From Diadophis punctatus similis (Eukaryota > Chordata > Lepidosauria > Squamata > Dipsadidae), in assembly GCA_023053685.1 (NCBI GenBank), contig JALIGW010000021.1, positions 13,559,554 through 13,623,553 on the forward strand: a stretch of DNA of 64,000 nucleotides. The letters are read 5' to 3'. The notes below the pieces were generated by a model. The model was not told the DNA's origin. It saw nothing but the letters and a program-made list of their open reading frames with translations, and ran no database searches. Within the stretch, counting starts at the first letter, position 1. Each line of letters opens with the position of its first letter. Shown here in pieces: positions 46,496 through 56,968 of the stretch. The position numbers and the translations under genes are program-made.

Positions 46496-46499
46496 AACT

Positions 46500-46795
46500 T
46501 GGCTCGTGGGCGTTTTTGGCCTCCGGAGGGCCCCTGGGGAGGGCGGGGGGGAGGCCATTTTCACCCTCCGGAGGCTTCAGGAAGGCCTGCTAGGCCCAAT
46601 ACAGGATGTGGGGGGGGGTCGTGCATGCATGCAGGGGAGCACGTGGAAGTTGCACACGTATGCATGGGGGCAGTGCAGGTGGGTCGCACGCACATGCACA
46701 GGCGGGCGGGGCACATGGGGGGCATTGAATTATGTGTGTGGGCATGCTGCACACACGCTTTCAGCATCCGAGGGAAAAATGGTTCGCCATCACTG
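46500..46795. mobile_element. hAT MITE (GATGGCGAACC family), right part
   Basis: Body with ggcctccggagg and the right TIR atggttcgccatcactg. No left TIR is present. Confidence 0.75.
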
Positions 46796-46861
46796 CTCTT
46801 GTTCAAGAAAAAAAAATATTGGAGCTCTTGTGTTTGGAGAATTTTCCAAACATGAAAACTT

Positions 46862-46922
46862 TAACAGAATAACAGAGTAACAGAGTTGGAAGGGACCTTG
46901 GAGGTCTTCTAGTCCAACCCTG
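46862..46922 (-). mobile_element. CR1 3'-terminal fragment
   Basis: gagttggaagggaccttgga and tctagtccaaccctg only. Confidence 0.75.
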
Positions 46923-46924
46923 TT

Positions 46925-47460
46925 TTACCTTCCTGGTTCCTCAGCCCAAGAAATACCAAATATCTGAATCTGCAGAAAAAGATGATTCAATGACAGCAAA
47001 AATAAAAAGTAAGAATGTCTTACTTACTGCCTGTTGAACACTGGAGTTTCCTGAACTTCTTTTCTTCATATACTGAATTAATTTAATATTATTTCTTATC
47101 CTTTTTCTGCTTCTGATCTCATTTATACAACCATTTTGATCGACGGGCGCCAATACCAAATTTTGGTTTTCAATCTGCCTCCCAATCTGCCTTAATTTGG
47201 CTCAATATTATCCTGAATGACCTTGCAGTAAAATCTCTGCACGAGGAAAAACCTGAAATATTTCAGATCACAGACGCAGTTTTTTTATGCCCTAAACACC
47301 AGCCCTGTTTTTAAAGCATCTTATTCTGACTGGCCTTCAAAGAAATGGTTCCTTTTATCGGTTTTTAAAGTCTGAAGACAGGAGTCTCAGTGCAGAAATG
47401 TTTCTGAGTCGCCAGGTAATTTTTCTTTTTGTTCATCGGATTCGGCTGCGGGAGCTGAAC
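46925..47460. other. Intronic sequence, nothing recognised
   Basis: No feature identified. Confidence 0.4.
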
Positions 47461-47468
47461 GTGCAAGC

Positions 47469-48000
47469 CAGGGGCGGGTTCCTAATTTTTTTACTACCAC
47501 TCTGTGGGCGTAGCTTATTTTGTGGGTGTGACTTGCCAGCCATGTGACTGGGTGGGCGTGGCTTGCCAGCCATGTGACTGGGTGGGCGTGGCTTCTCGGA
47601 CTGCTGAAGGGAGGGGAACTGAGATAGGTCCTGCCGCCCATTCCCCCTCCCCTCAGCAGCTCGAGAAGCCTCAAACGTGCGAAAATGCCTGGGATCATCA
47701 CCGCACGTTCGTGGCTTCTTGGACTGCTGAAGGGAGGGGAATGGAGATAGCTCCTGCCGCCCGTTCTTTCAGAATCTCACGTGCTCCCTCAGCCATCCTC
47801 CCCTGCTTGGACTCACTGTGGGGTAGGAAGGCAGCGCATGCGCAGTGCCGGAAGCTCGGCTTCTGGGTATGCGCAGAAGAAGAAAAAAAAAAAATGGCGG
47901 CGCCCAGGCACCGGCAACCGACCGCACCGGTACTGTGACGTCACCAGCGGGCTGCTACCGGTGCTATAGAGTGGACCGCACTGGTAGGAACCCACCACTG
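47469..48000. mobile_element. hAT MITE (GGTGGGTTCC family) with perfect 8-bp TSD
   Basis: CAGGGGCGGGTTCCTAATTT at the left, GTAGGAACCCACCACTG at the right. GTGCAAGC on both sides (47461-47468, 48001-48008). The interior contains a ccagccatgtgactgggtgg duplication (about 47537 and 47569) and a second ~90-base near-repeat (gcttctcggactgctgaagg, about 47590 and 47713). Confidence 0.93.
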
Positions 48001-48008
48001 GTGCAAGC

Positions 48009-48385
48009 ATTTATCTTATTTCTGAAGTGAAAGATAAGAGTCCCTGGGGCTGAGGGAGACTTCAACCGTCTTGTCTTCTTAGCAACCAAACACTGAAGGA
48101 CTTTGCTTTTTTGGAGGAAACAAAATTCAACTTACCAGCTGCCGACAGCTGTGGATTTTCCTGGGAATATTTTCATTCAAACATTAAACCTGATTTAATT
48201 TTTCAAGAAGGAGCCAAGTTCAGCTCTGAATATTGGTCACCTGCTGTGACCAATTACTGAAGGCTCAACCTGCACGATGAACTACAAAGATTATTCAAGA
48301 AGCTTATTGTGTTTCTTTCTTTAAAATAACAAGCCAACCCAATTTCTCTTCCAAATGTGATTTGAAATGTTGCCTCTGTCTTTTA
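48009..48385. other. Intronic sequence, nothing recognised
   Basis: No feature that survives scrutiny; a microexon-like string near 48140 is listed under rejected. Confidence 0.4.
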
Positions 48386-48388
48386 ATA

Positions 48389-48712
48389 CAGCTAGTCCTC
48401 GACTTACGACCATAACTGAGCCCAAAATTTTCATTCATAAACAATGTTAAGTGAGTTTTGCCCCATTTTATAACCATGGTTGTTAAGTGAATCGCTGCAG
48501 TTGTTCAGTTAGGAACACGGTCATTAAATGAATTGGCCTTCCCTACTGATTTTGCTTGTCAGAATGTCGCACAAGGGGATTATGTAACCCCGGGACTCTG
48601 CAACTGTCATAAATATGAGTCAGTGGCCAGTGGCTGGAGTTTTGATCACGTGACCACGGGGATGCTTTGAACTAAACTAAACGAACTGTTGTAAGTCAAG
48701 GACTACGTGTAA
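48389..48712. mobile_element. Tigger-like MITE, internally deleted
   Basis: acagctagtcctcgacttac at the left, gttgtaagtcaaggactacg at the right. The block after gggatgct is shortened relative to 13810-14215. Confidence 0.78.
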
Positions 48713-48892
48713 ATGGCAATATTTTGGAGCAAAGGTGTGTGGTTCTCTCTCTCACACACAGGACCTCTTCACCTGCCTTCAAAGTGTCCTGCAAGCTTCT
48801 CCACAGGTTAAAAATAAAATAAAATTAACAGGCCACGACTGTGCGATTAAAGTCCCACCTCCTTTTTTAAATAGGAGGCATAAAAAAATAAA

Positions 48893-49410
48893 ATTCAATT
48901 GCTAAGCAACACATTGTAAAGCCTTAGTAAGACCACACCTAGAGTACTGTATCCAGTTTTGGTCAGCATACTATAAAAAAGATGTTGAGACTCTAGAACA
49001 GTGGTTCTCAACCTTCCTAATGCCGTGACACACGCCCCGCCCCCGCGCCCCCACCGTGACCCACCCCGCCCGCCGCCACGCCTCCTGCCACGCCGCCGCC
49101 GTTTGGGTTCTTTTAGCCTCTGCGCATGTGCAAAGCATTCTGCGCATGCACAGAGGGTAAAAGAACCCAAATGGCAGTGTCTGTGGGAAGTCTCCCGATC
49201 CCTATGAAAGGGTCGTTCGACCCCCCAAAGGGGTCATGACCTCCAGGCTGAGAACCGCTGCTATAGAAAGAGTGCAGAGAAGAGCAACCAGGATGATTAG
49301 GGGACTGGAGGCTAAAACATACAATGAACGGTTGCAGGAACTGGGCCTGGCTAGTCTAGTGAAGAGAAGGACCAGGGGAGACATGATAGCAGTCTTCCGA
49401 TGTTTGAGGG
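48893..49410 (+). mobile_element. CR1 fragment interrupted by a SPIN-like hAT
   Basis: CR1 ORF2 tail in sense orientation (accacacctagagtactgta ... catgatagcagtcttccgat) with the insert at 48999-49260. Confidence 0.87.
48999..49260. mobile_element. SPIN-like hAT MITE
   Basis: Starts CAGTGGTTCTCAACCTTCCT then AATGCCGTGAC. Ends gaaagggtcgttcgacccc, ccaaaggggtcatgacct, ccaggctgagaaccgctg. Both termini resemble the SPIN (Space Invaders) consensus as I recall it. Flanks are CTCTAGAA and CTATAGAA, an 8-bp duplication with one mismatch. The middle is not SPIN-like: it is a ttcttttagcctctgcgcat hairpin shared with the 44247 and 56969 elements. Confidence 0.75.
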
Positions 49411-49706
49411 GCAACCGTTCTTCATATGTTTTAGCCTCCAGTCCCCTAATCATCTTCTCTGCACTCTTTCTAGAGTCTCCACATCCTTTTTACATCGTGG
49501 CGACCAAAACTGGCTGCAGTATTCCAAGTGTGGACTTACCAAGGCAGTATAAAGTGGTATTAACACTTCGCATGATCTTGATTCTATCCCTCTGTTAATG
49601 CATCCTAGAACTGTGTTGGCTTTTTTGGCAGCTGCTGCACACGGCTGGCTCAAATTTACGTGATTGTCCACTAGGACTCCAAGATCCCTCTCGCAGTCAC
49701 TATCAT
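49411..49706 (-). mobile_element. CR1 fragment, inverted against 48893-49410
   Basis: The minus strand covers [40 protein letters not shown] and ERVQRR to [12 protein letters not shown]. It overlaps the same ORF2 region as its neighbour, so it is a second copy and not the other half of one twin-primed insertion. Confidence 0.87.
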
Positions 49707-49709
49707 TGA

Positions 49710-50635
49710 GTCAAACAATCAAGGCCAGAGAGCACCAAGGACTCATCCCTGAACCCTCAACGCTCAAAAGTTCAACCCTGATCTATAAATTTTCTCTTGC
49801 ATCGAAATTTTGAAATGTTCCTGACTTTCGGATCCTCCGTGATCTATTCCACAGATTTATTCTGCGGTTCTCTGGAATCCAGCCATTTTAATGGTACATT
49901 GGCACAATAGATATTAAGACATTCCTAGATCCAATCTACTTATATTATCTTCTATTCCCCAAACATTGCCCATCTGGGTCTAAGACCGAAACCCAAAGCT
50001 GAGATACGAAAAACCCGCCAACGAATGTTAGTCTTTCTTTTCGAGTTCCGTGGCTATGAAAACGGCGGAACAGAATAAAAACATGTAAAATGCAAAGGGC
50101 TGGAAACATGTTGGCACCACAGAAGCATTACCGCATTAAGTAGCATTGAAAGACACTTAAGTCATTTCCTAAGGAAGCCGCGTTCGACTCCTTTTCAATT
50201 TAAAATGGCAGTTTTATTATCGTGACTGATAGCAGGTGTTTGTGGAAAAATCGATTAGTATGCAGAGATGAAAATTACATTGAGGAAATGAATTGCACCC
50301 TCTGCAGTGTAGGCTGAAGTTTGTGTTAGCAAAAGGCGGGAGACTATAAAACAGCACTATTTAAATAAATTATTTTGGCGTCAATATAGATAGGGATGAA
50401 AAATGTGCCATCTTCCAGCATGTTAGGAACACGGCTATAACTTACAGACAAACCTTCCATTTCCTTCCTCGATCTGGCTACCACGAGGACGGCTTTTAGC
50501 TTAGCAAATAATTCGCAAAGTTTAATCTGTGTTCGTAATAAAATCCCATTGTCTACGAAGGAGCCATAATTGGGTGCATAATCTCAACTGATTCTTTGAG
50601 CATTTGTAATCAAAGGCACATTATTTATCCCACTA
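49710..50635. other. Intronic sequence, nothing recognised
   Basis: About 0.9 kb of unique-looking AT-rich sequence without repeats. Confidence 0.45.
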
Positions 50636-50852
50636 CTCATGGTATAATTGCAGTGGCTAAGTTGGAAACACGGCTGTTCAGTGAATCTGGCTTCCCCTTT
50701 GACTTTGCTTGTCAGTCACAAAAGGGGATCACGCGACCCCAGGACACTGCAAATGTCATAAATATGAGTCAGTAGCTGAGCGTCTGAATTTTGATCATGT
50801 GGCCACGGGGATGTTGCAACGGTTGTAAGTGTGAAAAATGGAAAGAGTAAGA

Positions 50853-51279
50853 AAGAATCAGAATAGAGCTGGAAGGGACCTTGGAGGTCTTCTAGTCCAG
50901 CCCCCTGCTCAAGCAGGAGACCCTATACCAGGGGTCAGCAACCCGCGGCTCTGGAGCCGCATGTGGCTCTTTCATCCCTCTGCTGCAGCTCCCTGTCACT
51001 GGTGGGCTCCACAATTGATAGGGCTTTCGGTTAGGACAGGTAGAGGAAAAAGTATGCTGCGCTAGGAGGAGACTATGGTGGGGGAACTGGACTTCCAGTT
51101 GGCTCCAGCATTGAACTGGGGGCTTCCAGTTGGGGCCTTTGTGGCTCTTTGAGTGTTTAAGGTTGCTGACCCCTGCCCTATACCATTTCAGACAAGTGAC
51201 TGTCCAGTCTATTATCAAAAACCTCCAGTGATGAAGCACCCACAATGTCTGAAGACAAACTGTTCCACTGGTTAATTGG
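50853..51279 (-). mobile_element. CR1 3' end nested in a MITE, itself interrupted
   Basis: 50853-50938 (agaatagagctggaagggac, then agcaggagaccctatac) and 51176-51279 (ccctataccatttcagacaa ... ctggttaattgg). Confidence 0.88.
50939..51175. mobile_element. hAT MITE (GGGGTCAGCAACC family) with perfect 8-bp TSD
   Basis: CAGGGGTCAGCAACCCGCGG at the left, AAGGTTGCTGACCCCTG at the right. CCCTATAC at 50931-50938 and 51176-51183. Confidence 0.94.
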
Positions 51280-51362
51280 CATAAGTCACATTTTTTTCAG
51301 GGCGGTTGTAACTTTGAACAGTCGCTAAATGAATTGTTGCAAGTCGAGGACTATCTGTATTC

Positions 51363-51780
51363 TTTTTTCTTGACCTGTAGAATTGTCAGGCACGAAAGAC
51401 CAAGTTCCACATGTGAAGGTTCAGTTAAGCTGATCTATTGCTAAAAGACTATTTGCAGGAATCTTCTCAACCAAAAGCCAGCAGCTAGATTTAGATAAGG
51501 GAAAACAGCAGTCAAAGGAAGTTGGACTTAGTTTGTTTGTGGCTACGTAGGGATTCTAGGCTGATCCCTCTTTTCACTCCTCCCCCAAGCCAGTCCTTCT
51601 CCTACTGGAATTTTCCTTATGAGGAATTTCCTTAGTTTGTTCAAGGAGAATGTTTTACTTGTTGACACATCCCATTCTTAAAATTTGAATATCACCACTT
51701 ACAAAAAACTTACCTCGTCTATTCAGTCTTCAACAATATATCAAGAGGTTTTGATCAGTGGAATAAGGAAAATGTTTCCT
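51363..51780. other. Intronic sequence, nothing recognised
   Basis: No feature identified. Confidence 0.4.
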
Positions 51781-51783
51781 TTA

Positions 51784-51976
51784 ACCCTTTCCTTTCCTTC
51801 CTTTCTTCCTTTCATTTCCTTTCCTTTCCCTCTTCCTTTCCTTTCCTTTCCCTCTTCCTTTCCTTTCCTTTCCTTTCCCTCTTCCTTCTTTCCTTTCCTT
51901 TCCTTTCTCTTCCTTTCCTTTCCCTCTTCCTTCTTTCCTTTCCCTCTTCCTTTCCCTCTTCCTTTCCTTTCCCTCT
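51784..51976. repeat. (TTTCC)n/(CTTCC)n pyrimidine array
   Basis: Five-base periodicity, plus strand pyrimidine only. Confidence 0.95.
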
Positions 51977-51979
51977 GTG

Positions 51980-52308
51980 TATGCGCACAGGCCTCACTGA
52001 AGCCTCTGGACTTCCGGTAGGCCCGTTGGGCTGTTTTTCGCCATCCCCAGGGTTCAGGAAAGTCTCCTAAAGCCTGGGGAGAGTGAAAAACGGCCCAACG
52101 GCCCAACAGGAAGTTTGGAAACGAACTTCCGGTTGGCCCATTGGGCCATTTTTCGCCATCCCCAGGGTTCAGGAGGCTTCCCTGAAGCCTGGGGAGAGTG
52201 AAAATGGCCGAAAAGGTGGCCGGAAATCAGCTGGCCAGTGTGCACATGTGCGCTGGAGCTGACATAGGGCAACGCCTCGCACCTCGTGCCATAGGTTCGC
52301 CATCACTG
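51980..52308. mobile_element. hAT MITE (GATGGCGAACC family), left end lost
   Basis: Right TIR cataggttcgccatcactg. The interior has a ~115-base tandem duplication (gccatccccagggttcagga at about 52040 and 52155). Confidence 0.75.
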
Positions 52309-52310
52309 GT

Positions 52311-52391
52311 CTATCTATTTATATATCCATCCATCCATCCATCCATCCATCCATCCATCCATCCATCCATCCATCCATCCATCTCTATCTA

Positions 52392-52485
<94 letters not shown>

Positions 52486-52538
52486 ATCTATCTATCTATC
52501 TATCTATCATCTATCTATCTATCTATCTATCTTTCATA

Positions 52539-52626
<88 letters not shown>

Positions 52627-52669
52627 ATCTATCTATCTATCTATCTATCTTTCATATATCTATCTATCG

Positions 52670-52754
<85 letters not shown>

Positions 52755-52786
52755 CCTACCTACCTACCTACCTACCTACCTACCGT
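52311..52786. repeat. 475-bp CTAT array with CCAT, CTGT and CTAC blocks
   Basis: CCAT units to 52381, CTGT to about 52420, CTAT with periodic cat interruptions to about 52752, then CTAC. A block with ctatctttcatatatctatc occurs twice (about 52528 and 52648). Confidence 0.96.
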
Positions 52787-52789
52787 ACT

Positions 52790-53290
52790 GATGGTTTGTT
52801 TGAACTAGATTTGTATATCTGTGATTGCATGATCTCTGTGAATGCCATACGCTAAATAAATAAACACATCTACACTCAAAATCCCCAGATACTTTGCTTC
52901 AGCCACCATCCCCTGCCTGTGTCATTGAAATGCTCGTGACAAAGAGATTATCCGCATTAATCTTTAGTTCATGATTTCCATCCATTCATTCGCCCGTCCA
53001 AGAACTGATTCAACGATTACCTTGAACAATAGCAAACCAATATTTGCAATTGTCAAGTTTGAATTAGGCTAAAGATCAAGACTCAGCGAAATATCAAGAC
53101 ACAATAGGTGAAAAAAGAAAGAAATGATCAGAATCCAAAATTGATAAATATTTGAAGAGATGCCATAAATAGCAATTCAACAAAGGACACAGTGTCATAA
53201 TGTCAGGCAACAGGTTGTCACAAGAAGCAATTAGTCTACAGCTCAGAGATAAGTACGGTACTATATAATGTCCAACAATGGATCGGGAAC
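52790..53290. other. Intronic sequence, nothing recognised
   Basis: No feature identified. Confidence 0.4.
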
Positions 53291-53297
53291 ATCCGAT

Positions 53298-53674
53298 TCA
53301 GATAGAAACGTTATATGGAAGTATTGTCATGCAAAGAAAAAGCTTTAAAAAATTCTTTAGTGCATTCTGAAGTGTCCGGATACATAAAGCTGAACCATTT
53401 ACATCAAATCTATTTTTTCCTGAATGGCTAATTCTATTGTCATACACAGCTTTGAGGCCAAATCCATTGCGTATGAAATTAATCACTTCCTGATCTCCTA
53501 AGTCTCCATGACAACCATAATAATGTGTGGGAAGAGCTTGTAGGAGATGGCCAGGCTGAGCCCGAGGGAGGGGTCAAACATGTCATCAGTCTTGAGTTCC
53601 TTCGCAACTACAAGAAATCTAAGTTCAGCCCATCTTGAATTATCTACCACCAATTTGCTTTGACCGTTAGTGGT
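53298..53674 (-). pseudogene. Unidentified broken open frame
   Basis: Two overlapping minus-strand frames are open: 53498-53674 (LKTDDMFDPSLGLSLAISYK) and 53298-53573 (THYYGCHGDLGDQEVINFIR, then LKAVYDNRISHSGKNRFDVN). A single shift between about 53510 and 53560 would join them into roughly 120 residues of non-repetitive, protein-like composition. It is not ENOX1, not a LINE family I recognise and not flanked by splice sites. It could be a processed pseudogene or a DNA-transposon transposase relic. I do not assign a function. Confidence 0.35.
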
Positions 53675-53727
53675 TCAGATTCTTGCACAGAGCATGAGTT
53701 TGGAATAAACGTTTATATAGCACTAGC

Positions 53728-53962
53728 AATAGCACTTAAGACTTATATACCGCTTTACGGTGCTTTACAGCTCTCTCTAAGCGGTTTACAGAGTCAGCAT
53801 ATTGCCCCCAACAATTTGGATCCTCATTTTACCCACCTTAGAAGGATGGAAGGTTGAGTCAACCTTGAGCCTGGTGAGATTCGAACTGCCAAATTGCAGG
53901 CAGCCGGCAGTCAGCAGAAGTAGCCTGCAGTACTGCACTCTAACCACTGCACCACTGTGGTA
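53728..53962 (-). mobile_element. tRNA-derived SINE (family 1)
   Basis: agcactagcaatagcactta tail and cactgcaccactgtgg head. The tRNA-like region carries an extra ggcagccggcagtcagcag segment. Confidence 0.82.
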
Positions 53963-53964
53963 CA

Positions 53965-54384
53965 ATATCCATTCTAAACTGGCTGGACTTCCTGATTTTC
54001 CTGCACTTGACAGAACTTCAGAAGACAGAAGGATGTCTTTTCTGTCCAGGGATACTTGATCTTTTCTTATCTAAGACAGGGATGTCTGAGGTTATTCACA
54101 GAATCTTATGTTCACACACCACAATCTCAAGTGCTTTTCCACTGAGCCACATCCACAGACAACCAGAAGGTGAGAAGAACCCTACTGGATTAGGCCTAAG
54201 CCCATCCAACCATGTGACTCTTTTACATCATGGTCCTCAAAACGCATCTAGAAAGCGCACATTGGGAGATCAAGATCAGCCTTCTCTCTCACTGTTCCTA
54301 GGTCGATGTGGTCTACCTGCATTCTGGAGGCACTACCCATCCTTCAATTTAGTAGCCATTATGTAATGGTATATGATTATGTAA
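53965..54384. other. Intronic sequence, nothing recognised
   Basis: No feature identified. Confidence 0.4.
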
Positions 54385-54385
54385 C

Positions 54386-54940
54386 AATCAAGATCACGTG
54401 ACGTACTAATACCACACTATAAAGCCTTAGTAAGACCACACCTAGAGTACTGCATCCAGTTTTGGTCACCACACTATAAAAAAGATGTTCAGGCTCTAGA
54501 AAGAGTGCAGAGAAGAGCAACCAAGATGATGAGGGGACTGGAGGCTAAAACATACGATGAACGGTTGCAGGAACAGGGTATGTCTAGTCTAACAGAAGGA
54601 CCAGGGGAGACATGATAGCAGTCTTCCAATATTTGAGGGGCTGCCACAGAGAGGATGGGGTCAAGCTATTTTCCAAAGCACTTGAAGGCCAGACAAGGAA
54701 CAATGGATGGAAACTGATCAAGGAGAGATTCAATGTGGAAATAAGGAGAAATTTTCTGACAGTGAGAACAATTTACCAGTGGAACAACTTGCCACCAGAA
54801 ATCATGGGCGCTCCATCACTGGAGGTTTTTAAGAAGAGACTAGACAGTCACTTATCTGAAATAGTATAGGTACTCCTGCTTGAGCAGGGGGCTGGACTAG
54901 AAGACCTCCAAGGTCCCTTCCAGCTCATTCTATTCTAAAG
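54386..54940 (+). mobile_element. CR1 LINE 3' portion
   Basis: Sense ORF2 tail. The last 85 codons are open to TAG ([20 protein letters not shown] ... FKKRLDSHLSEIV), and a complete 3' UTR ends cttccagctcattctattct. Confidence 0.9.
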
Positions 54941-55330
54941 TCAACAGGGAAGCCAGATTTACTTTCCAACAGTTCATTTAGTGACCGTTCCAAGTTACAA
55001 CGGCACTGGAAAAAACTAGGACAGTTTTTTCACATTTATGACCACTGCAGCATCCCCAGGGCCACATGATCAAAATTCAGACGCTTGGTGACCAGTTCAT
55101 ATTTATGACGGTCACAGTGTCCCGTGGTCATGTGATCCCCTTCCGACAAGCAAAGGCAGTGGAGAAACCAGATTCACTTAACAACCGGGTTGCTAACTTA
55201 ACAACCGAAGTGATTCACTTAACAACAGCGGCAAGAAAATTCATAACAAAATTTGCTTCACAAACATCTCACCTAGCAACCGAAATTTTGGGCCCAATTG
55301 TGGTCGTAAGTCGAGGACTACCTGTAGTTA
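54941..55330. mobile_element. Tigger-like MITE, left terminus rearranged
   Basis: Starts internally (gtcaacagggaagccagatt), jumps to the subterminal cagttcatttagtgaccgtt, then runs normally to aagtcgaggactacctgtag. Confidence 0.75.
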
Positions 55331-56242
55331 GTTTTGCTGAGCGGCTCATAATCCGGCAGATGGGGGGGAAAAGTCACCCTTTTCCTCTTTTACTGACCAT
55401 CCATAATTGCATAAACGTGAATTGCATCTCCCCGTGATTCTTGTCTCTTAAAAAAAAAGACTAACTCCAACAGTTGTCCTTTTGCCCTCACGGAAAATGG
55501 TGTTGAAATCCTATATCTTCTTCGTTGGCTTTTTCTGCACCTCCTTCAGCTTAAAATTCCACCTGAGATGCAGATGTTGCAGAAGAGAATTTTTAAAAGA
55601 AAGAGTCTTAATTCTGTTTCCCCTAAAATACAGCCACTACTCCCTTCTTCTCCAGTGGTTTGATTGCTTTCTTGAAGTTACACTTGGAGAGCCCTAGACG
55701 TTTGGTGAGATAAAACCTCTCGACGAGATATTTTGCAAAGTATGGAAACAGTCGTCCTAATTAATATCATCTTCAGCCATGTGCTAAATGACAGAGGGGA
55801 CATAAAGAGGGAGACAAGCGAAAAGAGTCCAGATTTCCCACACTTCAAGTGTGGTTTTTTTTTTAAAAAAACACATTTTCCTTTAAAAGGTTAATTCATC
55901 AGTTTTATCCTCATCCAGAAATTGCACGAAAATTTTCCTCAACTCCTCAAGTGCCATTAATCAAATGTAAAGTGCCTTCCCGCTCTTCAGCGGAAAAATG
56001 GAGCTGTTTGGGGCCATCTCATGAGGTGATTAATAATGAAGGAAGTGAGGGGAAAAAATGCCTATGGTGTATTTTGTTTAAATTATTATGTTTCTGTTGT
56101 CTTCAACCCATAAATCACCAACCATGAGGGGAGTCTTCTTAAGGATCTTGGATTGGAAAATAAAATAAAATAAAATCTCTCTCCCCATCAGAATGGGACT
56201 GAAAAATTACAACCAATTTTCTCCAGGCTAGGATATACTTTA
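55331..56242. other. Intronic sequence, nothing recognised
   Basis: About 0.9 kb with no repeat family. The short frame at 55482-55697 lacks splice signals and homology I recognise. Confidence 0.4.
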
Positions 56243-56249
56243 GATTTAT

Positions 56250-56363
56250 ATTTCTCAGCTTTGCCAATTTTAAGATGGGTGGACTTCAACTCCCAGAATT
56301 CCCCAGACAACTTTACGGGTTGAAGTCCACTCGTTTAAAGTTGCCAAGGTTTGAGGAACATTG
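56250..56363. mobile_element. Older foldback MITE copy
   Basis: ggtggacttcaactcccaga and tacgggttgaagtccactcg form degenerate arms, related to the element immediately after it. Confidence 0.65.
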
Positions 56364-56371
56364 CCTTAGAG

Positions 56372-56507
56372 CAGTGTTTCCCAACCTTGGCAACTTGAAG
56401 ACGTCTGGACTTCAACTCCCAGAATTCCCCAGCCAGCGAATGCTGGCTGGGGAATTCTGGGAGTTGAAGTCCAGACGTCTTCAAGTTGCCAAGGTTGGGA
56501 AACACTG
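56372..56507. mobile_element. 136-bp palindromic hAT MITE with perfect 8-bp TSD
   Basis: CAGTGTTTCCCAACCTTGGC at the left reads as its exact reverse complement at the right (gccaaggttgggaaacactg). The arms stay paired through gacgtctggacttcaactcc to a centre at gccagcgaatgctggc. CCTTAGAG flanks both sides (56364-56371, 56508-56515). Confidence 0.94.
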
Positions 56508-56515
56508 CCTTAGAG

Positions 56516-56965
56516 AGAGAGACTTGTGAATTTAAACTTTTTTTTTTTTGACTGGCATTTTCTCCAATTATAACCCTCAACTGCTTTTAAGAAACATCTC
56601 TCGGTTTCAAGAAAACGGTTCCCTTGATGAAATTGGGAATTGGAGGCGTTAACTCTTCGAAAAGATCATAGATGATCCTTGGGCAAGTGATGTTAAGTCT
56701 TTGGTTCTCGGCCTTAATATTTTATTCATGCTTTCTTCTGGATATGGTAGGGTTTTTTTTTTAACCAAACACAACAATTTGTTCTTGGATCGTTTTTTGT
56801 GAGATAGTGCTTTTTAGTAGCATAGAGAAAGCTTGTACAGGTAATAGAGGTAGTCCCTCGTCAGTCAACAGGAGGGCTGATTCGCCACCAGCCTATCTAC
56901 TCAGAAGGTGAAGGCTGGCAGCACAAGCAAACAACAGCCAACAACTTAAAAGCCAGCCATCAACA
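56516..56965. other. Intronic sequence, nothing recognised
   Basis: No feature identified. Confidence 0.4.
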
Positions 56966-56968
56966 CAC

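Larger units (their letters stand above)
50640..51362. mobile_element. Tigger-like MITE containing CR1 and hAT
   Basis: Left part to about 50850 (agtggctaagttggaaacac ... gtgtgaaaaatgg). Right part from about 51280 (ataagtcacatttttttcag ... agtcgaggactatctgta). The original 5' terminus is missing. Confidence 0.8.

Noticed and set aside
48130..48175. Possible 25-base microexon (acceptor tattcccag, donor ctggtaagt) on the minus strand
   Set aside because: Weak pyrimidine tract, no place for the encoded residues in ENOX proteins, and the longer alternative start is blocked by stops in all frames.
49202..49598. 120-codon frames spanning the CR1 pair
   Set aside because: Chimeric translation across two opposing CR1 fragments, not a gene.
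53298..53674. Cys/Gly-containing frame checked as a venom-protein relic
   Set aside because: Spacing of Cys residues fits no venom family I know; left as unidentified.
55482..55697. 71-codon frame with hydrophobic start
   Set aside because: Lies in unique intron with no splice signals or recognised homology; length is within chance expectation.
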